Shown: positions 55,794-64,000 of the stretch, in pieces
Layout: every line of letters starts with the position of its first letter
Numbering within the stretch: position 1 is the stretch's first letter
Assembly (NCBI GenBank): GCA_011033025.1
Contig: WFMF01000012.1
Span: 409,953 to 473,952 of the forward strand
DNA: 64,000 bases
Source: Beroe forskalii
Lineage: Eukaryota; Ctenophora; Nuda; Beroida; Beroidae
Direction: 5' to 3'
Notes under the pieces: model-generated
What the model saw: only the letters and a program-made list of their open reading frames with translations
Told to the model about the DNA's origin: nothing
Databases searched by the model: none
Position numbers and translations under genes: made by a program

Positions 55794-58650
55794 TTGCCCA
55801 AACATCTAGAAAGATCACAAGGAACAGTACTCTCAATGTTTTCTATACAAATGCTTGTTGCTTAACCAACAAAATGACTGAATTAAAACTACTCATATCA
55901 ATGAATAAGTATGACATTATTTGTGTGTCTGAGACACATTTCCACAATGAGTTAACTCATGCAGAATATGAGATTCCAGGTTACAATTCCTTTCGTCGTG
56001 ACAGGAATTTCAAACTAGATAGATCCAAAAATGATAATCTAGTTAGTGAGTGTGGAGGGTCAATTATCTATGTCAAACAAATTTTTGAGGTCCTTCAAAC
56101 TGAAACAGGGCCAGATTCTATTGCAATCTCTTTAGAGTGTGACATTGGAAAAGTCTTGATTGGCTGTGTTTATAGATCACCTTCATTAAACAAGCATCAA
56201 GACTTGAAGCTCCTGAACTTTGTCAAAGGCATTTTTAATGACCAGACACATGTAGCAAAATATTGCTATGGAGATTTTAATCTCTCTCAAGTTTGCTGGC
56301 AGTCAGGTACTATGATGGGTCTTGCTGATTCTAGCAATGGTACAGTTTGTATGCAAAGACAGTATTTAGATTTCATTCATGAAATGGGACTATCATGGTT
56401 ATTGACATCAGATTTCACCCGAAGAAGACTGAATAAGGCAACAGGTGTCATGAATGAAAGTTTACTAGATCAGCTTCTATTCAATGAAGAAAATCTGGTC
56501 AATGAGTATCAGCTTGGCCCTCATCTGGGAAAGAGTGACCATGTAACTATCACTACAGAACTTAATGTGTCACATTCTTCAAGTTTGGAAGAAAACAAAG
56601 TTGTGAATGAAGAAAGAAGATGTTGGTCTAGAGTAACTTCAGAAGAGATTCTACAATGGTCAAATGATATAAGTTGGAAGTTAGAACCTGATGAAGTTGA
56701 TAATATGTCTGTAAATGAACTGTGGTCTATAATTTTAGATAAATTGAACATTTTATCAGAAAAAGTACCATCTAAGAACAATAAGAGTAATGTAGATATT
56801 AACTATAATGCACCATGGGTTAATAGGTCACTGAAAAGAGCAATTAGAAACAAAAATAAAGCATGGAGTATATTTGATGTGGCTCCTAATGTGAGGAATT
56901 GGAATGCAGCTGTGGAGAAGCAGCAGCTTTTTGAAAAATGTGAATGTAATGCTAGAGTCAAATATGAGAGGAAGGTTTCCAAAAACCTCAAGTATAATTC
57001 ACGTGCCTTTTTCTCATATTTGAGGTCATGTAACAAAGTTAAGGATATTGTTACAAGACTGACCAAACCTGATGGCTCCCGAACAACTAATGATAAGGAG
57101 ACAGCTGAATGTCTAGCTGATGCCTTCAGTTCAGTTTTTGTCCGGGAGCCTCAAGGTCCAATGCCAAAAAATTGTTATAATACAGAGAATGAAGAGAATT
57201 TTGAAAGTCTGATTATTGATTATGATGATGTATGTAATGAGTTGAAAAAGCTTGATATCTATAAGAGCTTTGGGCCAGATAAGATACACCCAAAACTGCT
57301 TAAGGCCTTAGCAGATAACAGTGATTTTGTTCAAATTATAACTATTTTGTTTAATAAATGTGTAAATGACGCAAGTATTCCTGATATTTGGAAAGAGGCT
57401 AATGTAGTAGCACTTCATAAAAAAGATTCTAGGAATGATCCACACAATTACAGACCAGTTTCCTTAACATGTATTATTTGTAAAGTGTATGAGAAGTTCA
57501 TTAGACAGCATATCTTAGATTTTGTTGAATGCAAATTAGCAGAAGACCAACATGGTTTTGTCCCTAAGAAGTCATGCCTTTCTAATCTTTTTTAGAATCT
57601 TTTGACACTATCATTGATTTAATTGAAGAAGGTTTGCCAGTTGATGTGTTGTTCTTGGACTTTATGAAGGCTTTTGATACTGTCCCTCATTATAGGCTTC
57701 TGATCAAATTAGAAAATTTTGGGATTAGTGGAAAGTTGTTAGCTATAATACAAGATTTTTTATCTAGTAGAACAATGAAAACAGTTATAAGAGGAGAATA
57801 TTCTGAAAGCAAAAAAGTCATATCAGGTGTTCCACAAGGATCAGTATTAGGACCATTATTGTTTATACTATTTATTAATGACTTGCCTAATGGAATAAAG
57901 AATACAACCAAAATCTTTGCTGATGATTTGAAAGTTGTAGTAAATGCTGTTGAGAGTAGTAATACTAATGCTGATTTACAATCACTAGAACAATGGGAGG
58001 AAACATGGCTTTTGAAGTTTAATATAGATAAATGTAAAGTCATGCATATTGATATGAATGAAAACCCTAGGAATGAGTATATTTTGCATAATAGAATTCT
58101 TGAAGAAACCTCTTTAGAGAAGGACCTAGGTGTTATGGTTGATAATAACTTACATTGGGATGCCAATATTAATAAATGCATAAAAGAGGCAAATAGAACT
58201 ATTGCTTGGATAAGCAGAAATATTATTGCTAAAGATATGGATATTATGTTGAGAATCTATAAAGCTCTAGTTAGGCCTAAGCTTGAATTTTGCGTTCAAC
58301 TTTGGAGTCCTGCTGCTCACCATGGGAACTGGGGTACCATCTTGGAGCTGGAAGGTGTCCAGCGTCGTTTCACAAGACTGATAAATGGCATTGGTACACT
58401 TCCTTACAGTGAGAGGCTGGAAAAGTTGAAATTGACTACTTTGGCTGAAAGAAGAATAAGGGGGGATCTAATTGAGGCTTTTAAAGTTGTTAATAATGAA
58501 GTTGAATATGGCCATAACTTATTCAAACTTGGTAGAAGCAGAAGAAACTTATTAACTTACAAGCATTCAACTATTAATTGCTCTAAAGTGGTTCGTAATT
58601 TGAATGAAAATTTTATATCAGAACGAGTAAGAAATTATGGCAGATGTTGA
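55721..58650 (+). CDS. LINE ORF2 (APE endonuclease and reverse transcriptase), one frameshift
   Basis: The -1 frame from 55721 gives a basic leader, then the conserved endonuclease start STLNVFYTNACCLTNK before the first Met (55874), and DIICVSETHF, IIYVKQIFEVL and KVLIGCVYRSPS, with HLGKSDHVTITTEL as the catalytic end near 56520-56560. A linker follows (NAPWVNRSLKRAIRNKNKAW). RT blocks are IWKEANVVALHKKD, NDPHNYRPVSLT, LPVDVLFLDFMKAFDTVPH, VPQGSVLGPLLFILFINDLP and TKIFADDLKVVVN, so the catalytic residues are present (FADD in place of YADD). The thumb and tail run to RVRNYGRC. A TAG at 57593-57595 after a run of six T interrupts the frame. Reading resumes in the -1 frame (LESFDTIIDLIEEG), so one missing T would restore it. 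Otherwise the protein (about 970 residues) is intact. Confidence 0.85.
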
Positions 58651-58657
58651 CTTTGCA

Positions 58658-58939
58658 ATCGGCGCTGATCAGCGCCGATCCACCGCCGATCGGCGCTGAT
58701 CAGCGCTGATCGGCGCTGATCAGCGCTGATCGGGCCCGATCAGCGCTGATCAGCGACACCGCCGATCAGCGCTGATCAGCGCTGATCAGCGCCGATCAGA
58801 AATTTAAAAATTCTCATCAGCGGTCGTCGGCGCTGATCGGCGCTGATCAGCGCTGATCAGCGCTGATCGGCGATCAATCAGCGCTGATCAGCGCCGATCA
58901 GCGCTGATGGCCTAAAATCAGCGCTGATCAGCGCCGACC
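58658..58939. repeat. Palindromic GATCAGCGCT/GATCGGCGCT array
   Basis: About 280 bp built of ten-base units GATCAGCGCT, GATCGGCGCT and GATCAGCGCC, each nearly self-complementary. There is a short interruption of unrelated sequence (AGAAATTTAAAAATTC, about 58798). It starts eight bases after the LINE stop codon. Confidence 0.9.
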
Positions 58940-61900
58940 AAAACACCTGCATAAGAGCCTTTGTAAAGTGAAAGTCAAACAAAAATACCACACGCTATTT
59001 TTCATCGCGCGTTCCATTGCTTTTGCGCGTTCCCGGCGTATTGCGCTTCCAAACCAATTATCCCGTAGCGCGCGCAGTTCAGCTTTTATCGAATAAAACT
59101 GTTCTGCGCCGCGCATTTCAGAATGACTATACGTACAAAGATTGGTGAGTGAGTTGTCGCGTTGGATAACATAATGCTCATTTGCTGCATTATGTTTCCA
59201 ATGCCATGTGTGTTATGTTGCTCTGTGGAATGTGTGTAAATACATTGTTATTATGAATGTGATGTATATTGTTGTATTGTGTTTTATGCCATTTGGGAGA
59301 CGGGAATTTCATTGCTTGATTTATTCAATGATTTATGGACGAATCACGACTGTGGACGGATGACGTGATGGATTTTTCGTATTTTTCGCAGGAATTTGTT
59401 GATGATAATATCAGATTTTTACATGAATTTTGACCGTCATTTTATCTCAATATTCTAGTCGTAGACTGTAGTATATGATGTAGATTTATCGAAAAATATC
59501 GACTGAAGTTCCACTCAATTTTGGTCGTTTCTGTTGTCATCAGTAAATTTCTAGTTTGAGTGTAGGCAATGGTGTGATCGTAGGGCTGTAAGATGATACA
59601 CGGTTGTTTAGACTCCCCGTTGTAAAAGTACTGCGAATGAATATGAGGGGACCATCGTCTTCCCTGTCACTCGCCTTTCAAACACCCCTTCCCATTCCCC
59701 TTGTGAAAGCGTAGCTATCTTTTCTGATTATTTGTCCATATATTTGTGTCCCTTAATTGAACGATTTACTGACGTGAATGTTTCTCCATTATGCAATCAG
59801 AATGGCATTAAAGAATGGACTGTTTGTTGTTTTATGGGTACTGAAGAAATAAGGTGCAAACAGACTGAAGGATTATGTTGGATATGTCGCTAGAAAATTG
59901 TGATGGTTAGAAACCATTATTTCTACATCTTTTTGATATATTATTACTATTGTAATTATTACATTGTCACTCTTTTTAGGCAGGTTGAAATATTATGATG
60001 AATCCAAGCAGACGTTAAAGATCTTAGGAATATGGAGAACATGTTCTTCTCATCTTTCATATGGTCTCTGAATTCGTGATGAAGTGCAGGATACAGCAAG
60101 TGATGCCTGGCCAATTCCACCTGAGGAAAACACTACTGAGCAGATTTCTTGCCGATGACACCTGCACCGATGCCAGAGATATGTCTACGATTCTGTCGAT
60201 TGATTCGTACATTGGGATTCTCATAATAACATTAACTTGAAGAATCAAATCCCCGCTGTTACTGATCATTGATTTTAGTACGACGCCCCTTCAAGACATA
60301 AACTCAACCCTCCAACAATTTGGAGGCAACACGGTTATTCTGCTATAGTGCTATTCCCAGATATGCGAAGAGAGGTATTCCTCGAACGCCGCCACCTACA
60401 TCGTCAAACTTAAATTAACGTACTGGATCTCATGAGATGCCTCATTTGAATATCTTGGACTTTGGAGCTACTTGACCTGACGTTTGAGAGCAGTCATCGA
60501 TCATCAACATTTAAAGTTAAACGATCTGACACTGATGTACTAACTTATGTGAAATATTCAAGACTGTTCCATTACAATGATATTCCAAAAGACCTCGAAA
60601 GCTGTTCCATTCTCCATCCTCGTTCAACTTTAGTACATTTCTGAATTGAACCACAGTCGCATACAGCAGCTGCCGTCTAACTCATGAATATCCATTGGAG
60701 CGGGAAATGGATGGTAGGTGTTTTCTAGAAATAGAATTGCAAAATGTAAAGTTTGGTAGAAGGGTCAGAAGAGTTGTGAATCTTGTCCAGAGATCAGATC
60801 CAGTAAAGTGACAAAGTCGAATGAAAATTTCCAATGGGTTTTTATCGGTAAAATTGTCCAACAAATATTACTGGATTCACAACTCTGGTTGTCCTTTCGG
60901 CTTTCATATCGAAAATTTACCGTGATTGATACCGTGATTGTATAGGGGAAGGGCTAGGAAATTCTTGTTCGGGCGAATCAAATGGAGATAAGTACCTAAC
61001 ACTCATTTAAATATTTTTCATATTCGACAGTACTTTTGAAATAGTTTTTACCTTCCGTATTTCTTCAGCCCTGTGGATAAGCTTTAATCAGACGAATATG
61101 AAAGCACTGCTCAGCGAGTACCAGGGACACTGAGTCTGGGAGTTAAAACTCGCTACTGTTTGCAAAACATACATCATCTGAAGGTAAGAATTCCTGTTTC
61201 TTGGTAAGAATATGATTAAAAGACAATTTCATGTATGCTATCACTATGCAGTATAAGTACTATGCATCTATTTTGTGAACTTTCTTTAATCATAAATGAC
61301 TTTAAGTTGATGTAGCTGTTTTGAACAGCATATATCTATTTTATGATTGCAACAACGCCCATATTGCTATATTTTGGCCATATTGCAACATTGGGCCGAT
61401 TTGAAAATCGTGGTACGGTGAATCAAATAGTAATAAAAACGTCGCTTATCTTCATTTCTTTTTGATGTATTCCATTTTAACACTGCAGAACTTTCAAAAT
61501 AAATATTTAGGTACCCTCTACTCAAGCTATTTGATAGCTTGGGTTAGATTATAAGTAGAAATAGTTGAAGTTTTGAATCCATGATGGGCTTTAAGGCGAT
61601 TAATTAAATGTTTGGTTATTATCATTATCATTATTATTTACTGATGCAGGGTTTCTTTCAGCCCAGCTACAACAGATAAACTTTGAATTATCTGGCGATT
61701 GCAGACTGCAGAGCTCCACGCATTGAGGAATTGGACCGTCCGAAAGTGAGTCTTTATGTTTCCTTAAATTATACGCTCCTGGATGATAGGCAGTCCCGAG
61801 ACCCAGATTATTTAATAGGAGAGCCCAAGTTAGACTGAGATTATGGGATACCAACTTCTCGTATTACCCCTTTTTGAGATTTTGCCCGGTCCAATTTGTG

Positions 61901-61980
61901 AAATGTACTGGTCTTAAGCCCAGGGACACGTCATGAAACATATTGGTACCATTAGCACATCGTGCGGTGAAGTGTAGCTG
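58940..61980. other. Non-coding stretch of about 3 kb
   Basis: No recognisable gene or repeat family. A 70-codon open stretch around 60065-60240 (including QQVMPGQFHLRKTLLSRFLA) and a 60-codon frame at 60462-60644 have no motif I know. They could be decayed coding sequence, but nothing supports that. Confidence 0.4.
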
Positions 61981-63185
61981 GCCGTTTAGTCAGTCCCGTC
62001 AGTCAATAAGGCAGTCAATCAATCATTCAGATCAGCTGGTCAGGCATTCATTCTTTCAGTCAGTCAGACAGTCAATCAGTCCGTCATTCAATCAGTCAGT
62101 TAGTCAGTCAATTATTTAGTCAACCATTCAGTCAATCATTCAGTCAACCATTCAGTCAATCATTCAGTCAATCATTCAGTCAATCAGTCAGTCAATCAGT
62201 CAGTCAATCAGTCAGTCAATCGGTCGGTCAATCGGTCGGTCCAATCAGTCGGTCAATCAGTCGGTCAATCGGTCGGTCAGTCGGTCAGTCAATCGGGGTC
62301 AGTCGATCAGTCAGCCAATCAGTCAGTCAATCAGTCAGTCAATCAGTCAGTCAATCAGTCAGTCAATCAGTCAGTCAATGAGTCCATCGGTCAGTCGTCA
62401 AGTCAGTCAATCAGTCAGTCAATCAGTCAGTCAATCAGTCAGTCAATCAGTCAGTCAATCAATCAGTCAGTAATGAGTCAGTCAGTCAATCAGTCAGTCA
62501 GTAATGAGTCAGTCAGTCAATCAGTTCGTCAATAAGTTACTCAATCAGTCAGTCAATCAATTAATCAGTCAGTCGATCAGTCAGTCAATCAGTCAGTCAA
62601 TCAGTCAGTCAATCAGTCAGTCAATCAGTCAGTCAATCGGTCAGTCAGTCAATCAGTCAGTCAGTCAGTCAATCAGTCAGTCGGTCAATAAGGTCAGTCA
62701 ATCAGTCAGTTCGGGTCAACCAGTGAGTCAATCAGTCAGTCGATCAGTCAGCCAATCAGTCAGTCAGTCAATCAGTTCGTCAATAAGTTACTCAATCAGT
62801 CAGTCAATCAATTAATCAGTCAGTCGATCAGTCAGTCAATCAGTCAGTCAGTCAGTCAATCAGTCAGTCGGTCAATCAGTCAGTCAATCAGTCAGTCAAT
62901 CAGTCAGTCAATCAGTCAGCCAATCAGTCAGCCACTCAATCAGTCAGTCAATGAGTCAGTCAATGAGTCTGCCAATGAGTCAGTAATGAGTCAGTCAATC
63001 AGTCATTCAATCAGTCATTCAATCAGTCATTCAATCAGTCAGTCAGTCAATCAGTCAGTCAATCAGTTAGTCAATCAGTCAGTCAATCGGTCAGTCAGTC
63101 AATCAGCCAGTCAATCAGTCAGTCGATCAATCAGCCAATCAGTCAGTCAGTCAATCAGTTCGTCAGTCAGTACTGACAATCAAAT
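61981..63185. repeat. Tetranucleotide array (CAGT/CAAT)n
   Basis: About 1.2 kb of CAGTCAGTCAAT-type repeats with local GGTC, ATTC and GTAATGAG variants. A segment CAGTTCGTCAATAAGTTACT recurs at about 62521 and 62773, showing a higher-order duplication of about 250 bp. The SQSISQSI translations are artefacts. A short related stretch lies at 18078-18152. Confidence 0.95.
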
Positions 63186-63239
63186 AGTCAATCAATTAAT
63201 CAGAGGTCAATGGCCCAGCAAAATCACCATTATTAGTTG

Positions 63240-64000
63240 TTGAAATTGACTTGGATTTAGTTCTACTTTTTTTTAATTCTATTTTTTTTAAGAATACTTT
63301 CAGGTTAAAATCATTTTCCTTCAATTGAAAATACAAACTAATTATTAAAAAATTCATAATTAATTCAGCGTTCAAAAATTCAATAGTTTTAAGTCACTTT
63401 TTTAAAAATCTATTACAAAAAATTTTCAGAAAGCTCGTTTAAAATAATTTTTTCTTCTTATTTGAAAATTAGCAATTAAATATTCAAAAATTCATAATTA
63501 ATTCTAGCAACGTCCAAAAATTTTTTTTAGCCGTCAATTTTTAAAATAGGTACAAATCATTGGTAGAAAGCTCGTTTAAAAATATTTTTTTCTTCTTGAC
63601 ATAATTAGCAATTTAATATTCAAAAATTCATAATTAATTCTAGCAGTCTGTCCAAAAATTACAGTTTTGTCCGTCAAAATTCTAAAAAATAGTACGAATC
63701 ATTGGTAGAAAGCTCGTTTAAAAAGAATTTTTTCTTCTTGACGAAAATTAGCAATTTAATATTCAAAAATTCATAATTAATTCTAGCAGCGTCCAAAAAT
63801 TACAGTTTTACCATTTAATCAATTCTAAAAATAGTGCAAATCATTGGTAGAAACTCGTTTAAAAAGAATTTTTTCTTCTTGACGAAAATTAGCAATTTAA
63901 TATTCAAAATTCATAATTAATTCTAGCAGCGTCCAAAAATTACAGTTTTACCGTCAAAAAATTTAAAAATAGGTAATCATTGGTAGAAAGCTCGTTTAAA
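63240..64000. repeat. AT-rich satellite with period of about 140 bp
   Basis: Units contain GGTAGAAAGCTCGTTTAAAA, TTTTTTCTTCTTGACGAAAA and ATTCATAATTAATTCTAGCA. The AGCTCGTTT landmark recurs at about 63432, 63569, 63711, 63853 and 63989. The first unit is degenerate and the array runs off the end of the window. Confidence 0.9.

Larger units (their letters stand above)
54257..58657 (+). mobile_element. Nearly full-length LINE (PHD-type ORF1, APE-RT ORF2)
   Basis: Leader of about 475 bp, ORF1 (54732-55793), overlapping ORF2 (-1 frame, 55721-58650) and then a GATCAGCGCT array. Endonuclease plus RT layout and the PHD-finger ORF1 suit the CR1/L2-like group. The leader contains two GGCTCGTxA...ACACCCA units (about 54268 and 54532). 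The protein tail stops at RVRNYGRC where a conserved FFSxRVVNxWNSLP-like ending would be expected, so the 3' end may be truncated. Confidence 0.85.

Noticed and set aside
62504-63243. Open frames encoding SQSISQSI repeats
   Set aside because: Direct translation of the CAGT/CAAT array. No start context or flanking coding sequence.

Overview
This window looks like animal nuclear DNA, most likely from a marine invertebrate; I cannot place it further. The reasons are split exons with AG/GT borders, a seven-transmembrane receptor with LDL-receptor class A modules, two kinds of Penelope-like retroelement (PLE) with GIY-YIG endonuclease domains, several LINE families, a MULE transposase remnant, many short terminal-inverted-repeat elements (MITEs) and a large load of microsatellite and satellite DNA. 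No bacterial features, CRISPR array or convincing tRNA or rRNA gene was seen.

Host genes are confined to about 10-15 kb. Two exons of one plus-strand gene (10346-10493 and 14729-14832) join in phase and enclose an intron of about 4.2 kb. Inside that intron, on the opposite strand, lies an apparently intronless receptor gene (11176-13794): signal peptide, Lys/Glu-rich stalk, about four LDLa modules and an LGR/GRL101-like 7TM domain. It is broken by three single-base frameshifts.

Region by region: 1-3.7 kb is of doubtful base quality. 3.7-5.65 kb is a decayed minus-strand LINE. 5.7-7.25 kb holds an interspersed repeat and a TIR element. 7.25-10.3 kb is unremarkable. 17.3 kb is a LINE 3' end and 18.1-20 kb a MULE remnant beside a MITE whose empty site is also present. 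21.5-27.8 kb holds a TIR family, a TA-flanked mariner-like element with another element nested in it, minisatellites and two more copies of the 5.7 kb repeat. 28-39.8 kb is a PLE cluster in which nearly every PLE edge meets a (TA)n tract, together with a 143-bp satellite and an array of GC-rich hairpins. 42-46 kb is mostly unannotated DNA with inverted repeats. 46.3-50 kb holds two LINE fragments lying 5' end to 5' end, followed by a TTAA-flanked element (50.1-51.9 kb). 53.4-58.65 kb is a PLE fragment abutting a nearly full-length LINE, which ends in a palindromic GATCAGCGCT array. 62-63.2 kb is a CAGT/CAAT tetranucleotide array and 63.3-64 kb a satellite of about 140 bp.

The most interesting leads are a possible -1 ribosomal frameshift site (T TTT TTA) at the ORF1/ORF2 overlap of the 54-58 kb LINE, the TTC-loop hairpin array beside a PLE endonuclease, the TA-tract-bounded PLE family whose GIY-YIG domain lacks the second tyrosine, and the antisense receptor nested in an intron. 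Every break in an otherwise clean reading frame (three in the receptor, one in the best PLE, one or two in the LINE) is a net loss of one base, so assembly error must be excluded before calling any of these a pseudogene.
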